Below the pieces are notes generated by a model. The model saw nothing but the letters and a program-made list of their open reading frames with translations. It had not been told where the DNA came from and searched no databases. 64,000 bases of DNA, taken from NCBI RefSeq assembly GCF_000002995.4, contig NW_025062477.1:12010696-12074695 (forward strand), written 5' to 3'. Of the stretch, positions 56,401-63,933 are shown one piece after another (positions within the stretch are counted from its first letter, which is position 1; every line of letters starts with the position of its first letter). The position numbers and the translations under genes are program-made. The DNA is from Brugia malayi (Eukaryota > Nematoda > Chromadorea > Rhabditida > Onchocercidae).

Positions 56401-57192
56401 AGTTTCTTTGTTTCATTCGTTGTGAATTTTTATTCATCAAATAACAGTCATTCATTTACATTAATTTGCAATTTTAGTTCTGATTTTAAGTTATTTTCGT
56501 TTTAATTCTCTTTCATTTTTTTTTTTTTTTTTTTTTTTTTTTTGATAATATTATAATAATATTAGAAAAAATTTTTTTTCCTCTTTAATTCATTTAAAAA
56601 AAAAAAATTCTTCTTTTCATTTTAATTCATTTTAAATATTATAATAATAGCAATAAAATTTCGAAAATAATTGCAAATAATATTAAAATATTAATTAAAT
56701 CTTATTAAAATCAATTTTCTCAATTTCCATTCATTTAATTTAAATGAAAAATTTTTACTAACTTAGAGCATATGGTAATATAATGCATATATGCAGCAAT
56801 AACAATAGCCGCTCGTGAACAACCACCCTTACAATGAATGACAACGACATTTTGCGCATTTTCAGATAACCAATTCTCGAGTAATTTGCATATTGAACAA
56901 AGTCGATCAAGTGGTGGTGCTAATTCTTCAGGCCAGCCAAGTTCAACAACTGAGTGCAAACGGCCAAGATCATTGCGCTTTTTTGACAAATTAAAAATCT
57001 GAAATTATTCTCTAATATACAATTTTTATTAAATAAATAATACTCTAATTACAAAAGAAAAAAAAAATGAATAAAATAAATAGAAAATGTAGTATAAAAA
57101 TAAAATTAATACATTTTTTGCTACAAAAAAAAAATTTTTAAAACCTTTTTTTTTTGAAGTATTTTTATCCTACAAAAAAAAAAAAAAAAAAA

Positions 57193-57223
<31 letters not shown>

Positions 57224-60200
57224 ATAAGTGAATAAGAATCATGCTAAATAGATTTTTTCCTATGTAAACAAATTTTAGTATGGAGAAAGAAAAGAAATAA
57301 AGAAATTAAATAGATTCAAAATATTCAAATTACTTAAATTGTTTGAATTATTCGTGCATAATTTATTCAAATTCGAAAGGAATTAGATAATAAAAATTTT
57401 TGCCTTTTATCATTTTAATTTTTCATTAATAAAAAAAAAAGGAAAATTCCAAATTTGTTAAATAAATACGCAAACAATTCAAATTTGAAATGATTAAATG
57501 AAATAAATAAATGAAAAAAAAAAAAAAAAAGAGAAAGAGATAACATAAAATGGGTTAAAATTTAAATATTTATGGATGATTTCAATGATCCATGAACTGC
57601 TAACATTGAATAAATGTTTATATTAAAAATTTAAAAATAACCGTTTAACAGTGAATTTTAAATTTAAAAATTTCATTCCAAATATATAATCAAAAAAGAA
57701 AAAAAAAATCGAAAAAAAGAAGTTTTTCCATTAAATTAATTAATTTTTAAATTAATTAGTTCTCTTTCTTTTTTTTTCTTTGAACAGATATTTACATCAT
57801 TTGAAGTATATAAATTATGAAAAAATTTACAGTTTTTTTTTTTCTTTTTGAAGTCAATTTTTTTTTTTTTTTTTTGATTAACTTTTTAGCTTATTTGATG
57901 TATTTGTCAAATTTTAAATTTTTTTTTTGTCTTTTTTCCTTTTTCAATCTAAAAGAACAAAATGAAATCGTATATCAAAACAAATATGGGAGAAAAGATG
58001 TTAATTGAGTTTTGCTCCTTTTTTTCTCATTCCATTCTTTTTTCAAAAAATTTAAATTTTTCTAATATTTCTTCTTTTCCAAATTGAAAGTGTTTTTTTT
58101 TTTTATAAATTTAATTTTTTCAGAGATTTATTTGTTTTTTTTTCGTTTTGTTTTTTAAACAATATTCTCATTCATTATAAATGAAAAAGTTTTTTTTTTT
58201 TTCTTTCATTTGTTCCAAAAAAAATTTTTTTCATTTTATAATTCATATTGCTCAAACATTTAAAAAAAAATATGTATAAGTGAAAAAAAGCCAAGCATAC
58301 AGTCTAATTATACTAAATTCTAAGATAACATAAATTTTAAGAGAATTTAAATTATAAGACTAAAAGGTTAATATTTAGTAATTAAGGTCAATAATTTATT
58401 GTTTGATCCTAAACTGCAAAAGACAAATTACTTTCTGTAAATTTAATAATTTTAAATTTAGTGTTAATATAAAATTTAATATTAATTAGAAAAGATGTAA
58501 CAATAGTTTATGACTCGAAGATTTTCTTTGGTAAAAAAAAAAAGTTAAAAAAGAAGAAATTTGATAAATTGTTCACTAATTTATGAGTAATTTTAAAAAA
58601 TACAATTTTTTTCAAGTTATCAAACTCAGTATTCTTCTATTATTTTAAATTTTATTTCAAATTTAACAAATATGAATAAAAGTTGTTTACTTAGTAAGAT
58701 TAATGAAATTTTTAAAAATTTTTGACAATTTTTAAAAATTTAACACTTTTGAAGCACAGAGGAAAAAAAATGTAGCAATTAGAAAGTTGAAATAAATCAT
58801 ACAAACAAACATATATTGTTGTTTCAATTGTTCTAGCATATGTTTTTCGTTTTTTTTTGTAAATATTACATAATTTATTCTATGATAAAATATTTTAAAA
58901 TATCAATCAAATAAATTGCTGAAAATAAATAACGATTTTTTTTAAAAAAAAAAAGTTAAGTTTTTCGTTAAAATTATTAATTTAATTAATCGGAATGGTA
59001 AATGTAATATGCTTGTATACTATTATTTATAAAAAGAAAATAAAAAATGATTTAATATATTTCAAAATAAAATTACGGGCAATTTACATATGTATATATT
59101 ATAATTTCCTTTTGTTTGTTTCAGCAAGTTAAAATTTTAATTTTAAAGTCATTTAAAAATTTCAATTAAAACTTTATTTAACAAATTCAAACTTAAAAAT
59201 TTAAATAAAATTGTAAATTTCACAAATGATATGAATTAAGCAACAATATACTTCTTTCACCTTTTTCCACAAATAAAAATAAACTTTCGAGTTATCAATT
59301 GCCATTGTACTTTTTTTTCAAATTAATATTAAATTTTATACTGATGTTAAATTTCAAATTAATGTATCAAATTTTATACTAATGTTGAATTTTAAATTAA
59401 TGTATTAAATTTCACAGAAAATGAATTCGTTTCTAACTTTTCCTCTATTTTAACTTCAAAAATTCCAAATTACTTTCAATTATTTATAAATTCAGCTTTA
59501 GTTTTTATTATTCAAATTAAACAAATAATATTTCATTCTCGATTATTCATCCAACAGTAATGTCCCCTTTTTTTAATTTCTAATTTTAGTTCAAAAAACT
59601 CGTCGTTGTTACTTATTTTTAATTTCATTCAATTCATTTCAATTTCTCAAACTTATATAAAATATTCCTCTCTTTGTTTCGTTTTTTTGTCTTTAATTCC
59701 TTCAAAATTTGATATTTTCTTTTTATAATTTTGTTTAAGCATAAACATATTTTATTAATGTGAAATATGTTTTAAAAATATAAAATGTAAAATTTATTCA
59801 ATTAAATACAAAAAAAAAAAAAAAAACATAAAATTTGCAAAATTATTAGTAGTATTATTCTTAATTAAGAGGCTTATTTATGTTTAATAATTAATTTAAA
59901 ACAATTATAATTACATGAATTAATGGAAAAACTAAAAATAAGAATTGAAAATAGGAATTTGAAAGAAATACCTTGTAGTGTTCAGAATGATTACGTCTGA
60001 GTAACACGGTAGCATCTTTGAGATCTGTTCGATATTGAGCATCCGTACTGTCTGATGGAAATAATGCTGCTAAAAAAAATAAATTATAAATTTTTAATTA
60101 TAATTTGAACTTAAATTTTATAAGCAAATAATTGATTATATAAATATGAAATACACTAAAATATATTAAAAAATTGTGATAAATAATCATTCAATGTATA

Positions 60201-61243
60201 ATAATAATTTACATTTTATATGATATTTTTTCTTTTGTCAAACATAAAATAATTACAAAAAATTTAATTAAATTTAAAAAAATTTTTGTCTGCAAAAATT
60301 TGGAATTTTTCAGATTAGTTGCATAAATTTCTTTCATAAAAATTTAGAAATTTAAAAGTAAAATGTTAAAAATTTTCAATTTCTTACAAGTAAATAAAAT
60401 GCCAATAAAATTTTAAATTTAAATAAAAGTCTTATTTAATAAAAATTTGAAAATTTCACATAGAAAAAAAAAAAAAGAATACTGCTTAATAAATATTTGA
60501 AAATTTTAATTCAAACGACAAAAAATTCTTTTTGTTTTCTTCAATTCCTGTAAATGGATAAACAAAATAAGCAGTAAGTATTAAGCAGTAAGTTTCATAA
60601 AATATTTTAAAAAAGCAAAAATTATTCGATTTATATAATTTGATAAAAGAAAAAGCGTGGGTGGATGGGAGGGAGAGGTATTAAATTTTTTTTAATTTAA
60701 ATTAATCAATTGATCTAAAAAAAAAAGCATACGTATGGCAGATGGCGGTAATTGGTAACAGTTCCGCAAAATTTTTCCATTATTTTCTTTTTTTTTTTTT
60801 ATTGTTTATTTTTTATACAAATGATTAAAGTAAAAGAAAAAAGAAAGAAAATTGTATTTATTATTAAATGACAGGAAGAATTTTTGTCTTTTTTTTTTAT
60901 TTTTTGAAATGTGAAATGATGAAAAAATGAAATTGAATTTAAAATTGTAATTTAAAATAGTATATTAATGCTAGAATTTCACTGATTCGTATAAAATAAA
61001 ATAAATGAATTCATTAAGAAATTAATGTAAAATGAAATTTAAATTTGATGCAGAATATATGAACTGAAGAAATGATAAAAAATAAAATTGAATTTTCAAA
61101 TTTCAAATTTAAATACCAATAATTCGTTGAGTAACATATTGAAGTTTCATAGCTGATGTTGAAGCAATTTTAGCATTAGCTAATGTTGTTTGATTGCTTG
61201 AGCTAGGCATTGATGTTTCCTCCACTGCTAACATTGATGGCTT
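4904..61243 (-). CDS. TNS: Tensin, long isoform (PTP-C2-linker-SH2-PTB), 29 coding exons
   Basis: Tensins are cytoplasmic adaptors at integrin adhesions; the PTB domain binds integrin tails and SH2 binds phosphotyrosine proteins. I joined 29 exons by GT/AG sites and phase: 61117-61243, 59972-60069, 56763-56998, 55846-55929, 53757-53912, 53203-53411, 51694-51960, 47212-47327, 35972-36072, 35129-35275, 33312-33531, 30726-30887, 30289-30371, 29792-29886, 29018-29129, 27141-27269, 26663-26828, 25597-25841, 24419-24533, 24000-24107, 19598-19741, 18525-18673, 17850-17911, 10089-10175, 9652-9771, 8579-8806, 7790-7923, 5434-5543, 4904-5093. The sum is 4,200 nt, 1,399 residues plus stop. Domains by residue: phosphatase-like 36-215, C2 about 215-325, disordered linker 326-1110, SH2 about 1129-1240, PTB about 1256-1395. 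Length is comparable with vertebrate tensin-2. The 5' end is uncertain: an exon further right may exist, or translation starts at the ATG at 61232-61234. Confidence 0.93.
5434..5543 (-). CDS. TNS: Tensin exon 28, PTB domain
   Basis: Encodes [20 protein letters not shown] then [16 protein letters not shown]. [18 protein letters not shown]...V.YAGLDPxxR is diagnostic for tensin PTB. The acceptor is TTGCAG and the donor GTATGA. A long AAT trinucleotide tract lies about 100 bp upstream in the intron. Confidence 0.96.
5544..7789 (-). other. TNS: Tensin intron 27
   Basis: 2.2 kb between the PTB exons. It contains the AAT microsatellite and otherwise A/T-rich unique DNA. No further exon is needed, because the flanking phases match. 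Confidence 0.8.
5655..5775. repeat. AAT/AGT trinucleotide microsatellite
   Basis: A run of TAGTAA then (AAT)n with a few interruptions. It lies in the tensin intron just upstream of exon 28, and gives poly-Leu/Tyr or poly-Ile/Asn open frames that are artefacts. Confidence 0.95.
7790..7923 (-). CDS. TNS: Tensin exon 27, PTB domain
   Basis: Encodes [20 protein letters not shown] then [20 protein letters not shown]. The pattern (cysteine, strand, TESLTGPxA) is that of tensin-type PTB domains. The acceptor is TTTACAG and the donor AAG|GTAAAT. Confidence 0.95.
8579..8806 (-). CDS. TNS: Tensin exon 26, SH2 end and SH2-PTB junction
   Basis: Encodes [20 protein letters not shown] then [20 protein letters not shown], the second half of the SH2 domain. 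A short linker [17 protein letters not shown] leads into PTB. The acceptor is ATTTTAG and the donor GTTTGT. Confidence 0.95.
9471..9506. repeat. AAT trinucleotide microsatellite
   Basis: A pure (AAT/ATA)n tract of about 12 units within the intron upstream of tensin exon 26. Confidence 0.95.
9652..9771 (-). CDS. TNS: Tensin exon 25, SH2 core
   Basis: Encodes [17 protein letters not shown] then [25 protein letters not shown] is the FLVR motif, with the phosphotyrosine-binding Arg at residue 1155. [15 protein letters not shown] closely follows the tensin pattern [15 protein letters not shown]. The acceptor is TTTACAG and the donor GTATAT. Confidence 0.96.
10089..10175 (-). CDS. TNS: Tensin exon 24, start of SH2
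   Basis: Encodes [20 protein letters not shown] then [21 protein letters not shown] is the alpha-A entry typical of tensin SH2 domains. The acceptor is TTTACAG. It accepts phase 1 from either exon 23 or the alternative first exon. Confidence 0.94.
11055..12060 (-). CDS. TNS: Alternative first coding exon of short tensin, acidic low complexity
   Basis: Open for 335 codons from ATG at 12058-12060 to a GTGAGT donor, in phase 1. It opens with [20 protein letters not shown], then Asp/Asn-rich runs, a Glu/Lys-rich block and a Ser-rich tail with [24 protein letters not shown] sits directly upstream, and CATCAG ends 3 nt before the ATG, so the 5' leader may be spliced or trans-spliced there. No domain recognised; probably disordered. 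Confidence 0.72.
13482..13660. repeat. 33-bp minisatellite, about five copies
   Basis: The unit holds GATAAATTAATAAATGAAAA followed by TGATAGAATAATT, with a few substitutions between copies. The 33-bp length keeps a frame open (repeat [11 protein letters not shown]), which is not a gene. Confidence 0.92.
13966..14005. repeat. GA dinucleotide/purine tract
   Basis: An (AG)n run with interruptions. Similar purine tracts are at 14095-14160, 14285-14335, 17080-17130, 43396-43425, 50300-50335 and 50443-50525. Confidence 0.9.
16620..16770. repeat. Degenerate three-copy repeat, about 50-bp period
   Basis: Three copies of a block with AGCTAATTAATTAATC then ATAATTTTTACTCTAAAC, differing by point changes and small indels. 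Confidence 0.75.
17850..17911 (-). CDS. TNS: Tensin exon 23, last exon specific to the long form
   Basis: Encodes [20 protein letters not shown]. At 62 nt it is the smallest tensin exon. It ends in phase 1 and joins to the SH2 exon, making the junction codon GAT. The acceptor is TTTTCTAG and the donor GTATAT. Confidence 0.83.
17999..18490. repeat. Intronic direct duplication, about 140-bp copies
   Basis: Both the stretch from about 17999 to 18140 and that from about 18357 to 18490 hold TCATATATGATT, TTTTGCATAT and AAATTTGAAATTGAATAAAA in the same order, about 360 bp apart. The second copy lies just beside tensin exon 22. Confidence 0.75.
18525..18673 (-). CDS. TNS: Tensin exon 22, linker
   Basis: Encodes [20 protein letters not shown] then [20 protein letters not shown]. 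Pro/Ser-rich, disordered. The acceptor TTTTAAG is slightly unusual and the donor is GTTATC. Confidence 0.87.
18820..19320. repeat. Diverged direct duplication with palindromic core
   Basis: Two related blocks near 18820-18980 and 19105-19320 share TAGTAATATTTAAAGT, TGCATTTAGTG and TTTCAATTATT. The first contains the perfect palindrome GCAAGTGCACTTGC (18893-18906). Both are in the intron upstream of exon 22. Confidence 0.6.
19598..19741 (-). CDS. TNS: Tensin exon 21, linker
   Basis: Encodes [20 protein letters not shown] then [26 protein letters not shown] recalls a PP1-type basic motif, but this is speculative. 144 nt, phase 0 at both ends. The acceptor is ATTATAG and the donor GTAATT. Confidence 0.87.
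21498..21513. other. 16-bp perfect palindrome in GC-richer island
   Basis: ACCGAGATATCTCGGT reads the same on both strands. Just beside it is ACCTGCACCAGGT, a second inverted repeat. The surrounding 21420-21600 is less A/T-homopolymeric than the rest of the intron. Confidence 0.85.
22318..22712. repeat. Degenerate AAC/AGC/ATA trinucleotide block
   Basis: About 400 bp of interrupted AACAAC, AGCAAC and AATAGC triplets. It produces several overlapping hydrophobic open frames on the minus strand; these are composition artefacts. Confidence 0.92.
24000..24107 (-). CDS. TNS: Tensin exon 20, linker
   Basis: Encodes [20 protein letters not shown] then [16 protein letters not shown]. 108 nt, phase 0 at both ends, so it could be a cassette exon. 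The acceptor is TTTCTAG and the donor GTAAGT. Confidence 0.87.
24419..24533 (-). CDS. TNS: Tensin exon 19, proline/arginine-rich linker
   Basis: Encodes [20 protein letters not shown] then [27 protein letters not shown] is an SH3-ligand-like motif, and SP/TP sites suggest proline-directed phosphorylation. The acceptor is ATTTTAG and the donor GTAAGT. Confidence 0.9.
24950..25540. repeat. Degenerate A-rich tandem block
   Basis: Repeated phrases such as GCTTACAATCAGACTAAA and AAGTAAAACTGCTAAATTG recur several times, followed by a short tandem of ATATACATAAAAATTAAAA. It lies in the intron upstream of tensin exon 19. Confidence 0.65.
25597..25841 (-). CDS. TNS: Tensin exon 18, charged linker
   Basis: Encodes [20 protein letters not shown] ... 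[15 protein letters not shown]. Highly charged, with a proline motif at the end. The acceptor is CTTACAG and the donor GTAAGT. Confidence 0.88.
26663..26828 (-). CDS. TNS: Tensin exon 17, charged helical linker
   Basis: Contains [20 protein letters not shown] then [14 protein letters not shown], a charged, probably helical segment resembling the conserved WLxxKLxKLKxK motif of tensin linkers. The acceptor is TTTTCAG. The donor GAG|GTTTTT is T-rich. Confidence 0.87.
27141..27269 (-). CDS. TNS: Tensin exon 16, linker
   Basis: Encodes [20 protein letters not shown] then [20 protein letters not shown]. The acceptor is CCTTTTAG and the donor CG|GTAAAT. No domain recognised. Confidence 0.87.
28188..28297. 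repeat. 110-bp inverted-repeat element (hairpin/MITE-like)
   Basis: The ends are exact inverted repeats: GTTTATATTAGCA at 28188-28200 and TGCTAATATAAAC at 28285-28297. Inside, CGTGCA and TGCACG flank GCATCGCGCAT and could pair. GC-richer than the surrounding intron. Could be a small non-autonomous transposon remnant or a structured RNA; no target-site duplication was confirmed. Confidence 0.6.
29018..29129 (-). CDS. TNS: Tensin exon 15, Thr/Ala-rich linker
   Basis: Begins with a Thr/Ala run from ACA/GCA codons, then [20 protein letters not shown]. The donor GTAAGT is strong. The 5' boundary is uncertain: several in-phase CAG acceptors lie in the CAG/CAA repeat, so the Thr run may vary in length between transcripts. 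Confidence 0.75.
29190..29783. repeat. 42/50-bp minisatellite filling a tensin intron
   Basis: Twelve copies of a unit with CAAATTCATTCTTATCACTT then TCCTGTATAGATAATTAATT, plus a degenerate first copy. Some copies have an extra CTTATTAT-like segment, giving two unit lengths. Most units carry the palindrome GATAATTAATTATC. The array reaches to within about 10 nt of the exon 14 donor. Confidence 0.95.
29792..29886 (-). CDS. TNS: Tensin exon 14, linker
   Basis: Encodes [20 protein letters not shown] and [11 protein letters not shown]. The acceptor is tandem (TTTAGCAG): using the second AG moves the start to 29883 and drops one Ser. The donor GTAAAA opens an intron made of minisatellite repeats. 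Confidence 0.83.
30117..30250. repeat. Short tandem repeat, about 32-bp period
   Basis: Three to four copies of GAAATGAAATATTTATTCT followed by an A/AG-rich spacer, in the intron between tensin exons 13 and 14. Confidence 0.75.
30289..30371 (-). CDS. TNS: Tensin exon 13, basic linker
   Basis: Encodes [20 protein letters not shown] then [13 protein letters not shown] is a basic patch. The acceptor is TTTATAG and the donor GTATGT. Confidence 0.85.
30726..30887 (-). CDS. TNS: Tensin exon 12, linker
   Basis: Encodes [20 protein letters not shown] ... [20 protein letters not shown]. The acceptor is TTTTTCAG and the donor GTACGT. 162 nt, phase 0 at both ends, so it could be skipped without a frameshift. 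Confidence 0.85.
32842..32892. repeat. TTA trinucleotide microsatellite
   Basis: A pure (ATT)n tract of about 16 units in the intron between tensin exons 11 and 12. Confidence 0.95.
33312..33531 (-). CDS. TNS: Tensin exon 11, linker
   Basis: Encodes [20 protein letters not shown] ... [12 protein letters not shown] ... [16 protein letters not shown]. Basic and proline-containing, with no recognised domain. The acceptor is TTTACAG and the donor AAG|GTAAAT. Confidence 0.88.
34390..34480. repeat. Degenerate GGGGAAATTATTT repeat
   Basis: Three blocks with GGGGAAATTA and ATATTA, about 35 bp apart, and further diverged copies to about 34640. They lie in the intron between exons 10 and 11. Confidence 0.65.
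35129..35275 (-). CDS. TNS: Tensin exon 10, linker
   Basis: Encodes [20 protein letters not shown] ... [11 protein letters not shown]; the final codon is split. The acceptor is TATTTAG and the donor AG|GTAAAA. No domain recognised. The higher GC of the exon stands out against the flanking introns. Confidence 0.88.
35972..36072 (-). CDS. TNS: Tensin exon 9, proline-rich linker
   Basis: Encodes [20 protein letters not shown] followed by [22 protein letters not shown] is an SH3-ligand-like motif. The acceptor is TTATAG, the donor a strong AG|GTAAGT. Confidence 0.9.
38374..38703. repeat. 33-bp minisatellite, ten copies, with higher-order period
   Basis: Ten contiguous 33-bp units, each with GATAACGATGATAATAATG followed by a CCAATAATCTAGTT-type end. 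Variant units follow an ordered pattern: units 2-5 recur as units 7-10, so the array has a 165-bp higher-order period. Diverged relatives continue to about 38990. Open in two frames, but not a gene. Confidence 0.96.
39092..39279. repeat. 47-bp tandem repeat, four identical copies
   Basis: Four apparently perfect copies of a unit starting CTTATGAGATATTATATGAT and containing AACAAATCGATATCATCG. Lies about 400 bp from the 33-bp array. Confidence 0.95.
40780..40920. repeat. Two-copy degenerate repeat
   Basis: AATTATTCTTATCATTTGCA...ATGATAATGATCA and AATTACTCTTATCATTTACA...GTGATAATGATCA lie about 63 bp apart. Confidence 0.65.
42233..43128. repeat. 36-bp minisatellite, about 25 near-perfect copies
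   Basis: The unit is AATGCTAGTACAAGTAGCAA followed by AAGTAATGCAAGTAGT. I see essentially no variation until the last copy. Because 36 is a multiple of three and the unit lacks stops in some frames, open frames of about 300 codons appear on both strands (repeats [12 protein letters not shown] and [12 protein letters not shown]). These are artefacts. Confidence 0.97.
47212..47327 (-). CDS. TNS: Tensin exon 8, linker
   Basis: Encodes [20 protein letters not shown] then [18 protein letters not shown]. The Ser/Asp-rich stretch [11 protein letters not shown] is a plausible phosphorylation cluster. The acceptor is TTTTTTCAG. The donor AAG|GTTTTT is T-rich. It ends in phase 0, matching the next exon 11 kb away. 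Confidence 0.88.
47328..51693 (-). other. TNS: Tensin intron 7
   Basis: 4.4 kb, A/T-rich with GA microsatellites near 50300-50525 and a short three-copy AATTTAAAAGGTTAATTTAA-type repeat near 49296-49370. No exon recognised. Confidence 0.7.
51694..51960 (-). CDS. TNS: Tensin exon 7, end of C2 and acidic linker
   Basis: [18 protein letters not shown] completes the C2 domain (tensin KVEFVFSYGP). It is followed by an Asn/Asp-rich segment and a run of Glu with EEGEEG at the end. The acceptor is TTTCAG and the donor GTAGGT. The second half is low complexity and likely disordered. Confidence 0.9.
53203..53411 (-). CDS. TNS: Tensin exon 6, C2 domain core
   Basis: Encodes [12 protein letters not shown] then [15 protein letters not shown] and [12 protein letters not shown]. 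These match the tensin/PTEN C2 pattern LKGDILLKCYHK...VIFRVQFHTC...FGKEDLDDAFK. The insertion [10 protein letters not shown] sits between two C2 strands. The donor is GTAAAT. Confidence 0.95.
53757..53912 (-). CDS. TNS: Tensin exon 5, end of phosphatase and start of C2
   Basis: Encodes [20 protein letters not shown] then [12 protein letters not shown]...[15 protein letters not shown]. This corresponds to tensin RYVHYFSGLLSG, LHHVIMHGIPNF and IYQAMQPVYTS. The acceptor is TTTTTAG and the donor GTATGG. Confidence 0.95.
55846..55929 (-). CDS. TNS: Tensin exon 4, phosphatase domain
   Basis: Encodes [19 protein letters not shown] and PNGQPSHK, the tensin segment corresponding to RFAMKRFYEDK...GQPSQRR. 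The acceptor is ATTTTAG. The donor is GTTTTT, unusually T-rich. Phases at both ends fit their neighbours. Confidence 0.93.
56763..56998 (-). CDS. TNS: Tensin exon 3, phosphatase catalytic loop
   Basis: An acceptor TTTCAG leads into [20 protein letters not shown], then [10 protein letters not shown] and the signature [16 protein letters not shown], ending in [10 protein letters not shown]. The CX5R signature is complete (Cys131 and Arg137 in my numbering), whereas vertebrate tensin-1 has Asn in place of Cys. In my hand alignment the PTEN general-acid Asp position is Glu. The donor GTTAGT splits an Asn codon. Confidence 0.95.
56999..59971 (-). other. TNS: Tensin intron 2
   Basis: 3 kb of A/T-rich DNA with long A and T homopolymers and a small two-copy repeat (ATTAAATTTTATACTGATGT type) near 59320-59415. 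Nothing else is seen. The flanking exon phases match. Confidence 0.7.
59972..60069 (-). CDS. TNS: Tensin exon 2, phosphatase domain N-terminal part
   Basis: Encodes (A)[18 protein letters not shown]... ending in SEHYK, which aligns with tensin FPSTANEENFRSNLRE. The acceptor is tandem (TAGCAG), allowing one Ala more or less. The donor is AAG|GTATTT. It starts after a split codon and ends in phase 0. Confidence 0.9.
61117..61243 (-). CDS. TNS: Tensin exon 1 (first recognised coding exon)
   Basis: An acceptor TTTTAG precedes AAG CCA TCA ATG, and the donor is GTATTT. The 42 codons plus 1 nt end in [10 protein letters not shown], matching the start of tensin phosphatase domains (YVTERII). The exon is open from its first base, so either an upstream exon joins in phase 0 or translation starts at the ATG 9 nt in (61232-61234). 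In a nematode the acceptor could be a trans-splice site. Confidence 0.85.
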
Positions 61244-63933
61244 CTAAAATTCAAATTCAATATCAATAATTAAATTTAATTAATTAGTTTATTTAAAAAA
61301 AAAAAAGAAAAAAAGATTTCAACTTATTCTGATGAGAACTGAAAGACTAAATTATGACTCAAATTTATTCTTTCTAATTTATTTTGAATAAAGTAATGGA
61401 TAAAATGTTGAATTAAATTATTTACAAATTAATTCATTCAAATAAATGAGCAATTTTAATGAACAATTTAAACAATTCACTTAACATCAATTAGATAATT
61501 AAATCTAAAATATTAAAACTCTCTTAATTTTTGAAAAATTTTGCATTATCGGTTGTTTACTTTCTTCATGGCAAAAACTTTTCATAAATTTAAAGTTTTC
61601 TCTTTAATTCATTAGAAATTCTATAAATTTGAAGTTGGTATTTTCTCGATTGTTTTATCACAAAAAAAAAAGAAAAACTAATGTTTTTAATCTCTTTTTT
61701 AAAAAAAAGTTGAAATGTCACATTTTTTATAAATCCGTTTTTTTAAAAAAAGTTGAAATGCTATTTTTCTCAATGTTTCTTTTAATCTTTAATTATGTTT
61801 TAGTTTAAAAAATTAAAAAAAAAATATGACTATATATTAATTATGAGAATAAAAATTACTTATTACTAAATACAATATTTTTACTAAATATTTGCTGTTA
61901 AAACCTTCCAAATTTTATAGTAATAAAAAAAAAAAAAAAAAGTTTTCATAATTTCAATAAATTAAAATCTAAAAACCACATTTTATTTTTGCTTAGAAAA
62001 AATTGAACTAATCAACAAATAGCAATCAATAAATGATTGTATTTAAATAAGAAGTAAATCAATTCATTATATAAAATATCTAAGTAAGTACTTTCGTTTT
62101 TTGTTTTGCTTTTTTGTTTCTTTTTTGTGAAACAAATTGCAACTTAATAAGATAGTAATAGAGAAATATGATAAATATCAGAAATGAATTAAATAATCGA
62201 AATGAAATTGATAATGAATTAGTTCCGATAATATTGGATAAATCTGAAATAATCATTAAAAGATGAGAGTGGAGGGATGAGTTGAAGTGTAAGTTGCAAA
62301 TGAATAGATTACAACTTCTATCCTTTTCCCAAGTAATTTAAAATTCTTAAAGAAGCAACTGTTCAATTATTGTTTGCTTCTCAATGATAACATATTTATC
62401 AGAATACTTCTTATCATCAATATCATCTCATATTGATAAATTTCAGCATCACAAATAACACTGATAAAATTGACAAATAATAAAATTTTTTGCAAAAAAA
62501 AAAAAAGTTGAAAAAAAATTATTTTATAATTTATAATTTAGGAAAAGATATCAATACAAATTCAACTTATTTTATAGCTTTTTTTTTTATTTTTGTATTT
62601 TACAAAGTTTGAAATTTTAAATTAATTCGAGAATTGTAGAAGAAAAAAGAAAATAAAAACAAAATCAAAATGATTCAATGAAAATTTTTATGATCCAAAA
62701 AAAAAAAAATATTATCATTGTGATAATAATTAGTGAAATTAGGACGAGAAAATCCTTATTTTTGCTTTTTCTTCTTATTAATTAATAAATTAAAGATTTT
62801 ATCTTTAAAGCCTTTTTTAAAAATAAATTAAAATAATAAATTTTATGTATGTATAAAGTGATAATGTGATTAAATATTTCTTTGTTTGCAAAAAAAAAAA
62901 AAAAAAACTTTAAAATTCTTTTCATAAAATTAATCTTTTTAGTTTCAACTGAAATTCTTTAGATTTTTCAGTATTTTAAAATATAAGGAAAAAAAGAGAG
63001 AAAAATGTTTCAGATGGATTATTTATAGCAAATGGAATTGAGAAATAATACAAATAAAGCGCTTTATGCATAGTGATAAGATTATCAGTACTTTACTTAC
63101 TTAAATTTACTTTCATACAATAAGTAAAATTATCATTTAATAAATAAAGATTAATAGGTAAAAAAAAATTATCATTTTTTTGGCTTTTTTTTATAAATTT
63201 AAAAAAAGTTAAAAAAAAAAGATTTTTTCTTTCTTTTACGATTATCATAAATTAAAATAAATAAATTTTATTAAATTAAGAGAAAAAAGATTTATTTGAA
63301 AAAATATTTGTTAAAATAAAATTTTAAGTGAAATCATGCAATGATTATTCTGAAAATATAAATAACAAAAACTTTTACTTAACTTTGTGCTTAATGTCAT
63401 TCAAGCTGATATATGCAAATATGTATATAATAATTGGTTTGTTCAACTTTTAGCTAAACAATAAATTCCCACGGGTAAAAATGATGAAAAGTTAAATTTA
63501 CCATTCAGTTATAAAATTATTCCCTCCCTCTTTTCCATCTATACTTTAAAAACTATAAAGGACAAATTGAGAAATTTTTATTCTAAAATTCCAATTTAAC
63601 TATGTCATAAATTTTAGTATATGAAATTTGTTACATTATCGCATCACTGATAATTTAAATAGTAAACGGATAAAAATATATTTAAAAGAATTGAAAATTA
63701 GGAGCAACTAAATTTGAGAAAAATTTTAAAAAAATTCCAAAATAATTCTTTCTTTTTATTCTTAAGATTATTTCTTCCTTTTTCTCTCTCTTTCTCTGTC
63801 TCTCGTGAATAAAAATTTTTTTTTGAATAATTTGTAATATTTTAACTAATTTTAATTCATTCAAATTTATTCAAATAAATATTTTTTTGGGCATAAAATG
63901 AGAAAAGTGAATGAAAATTATCAATTGTAATCA

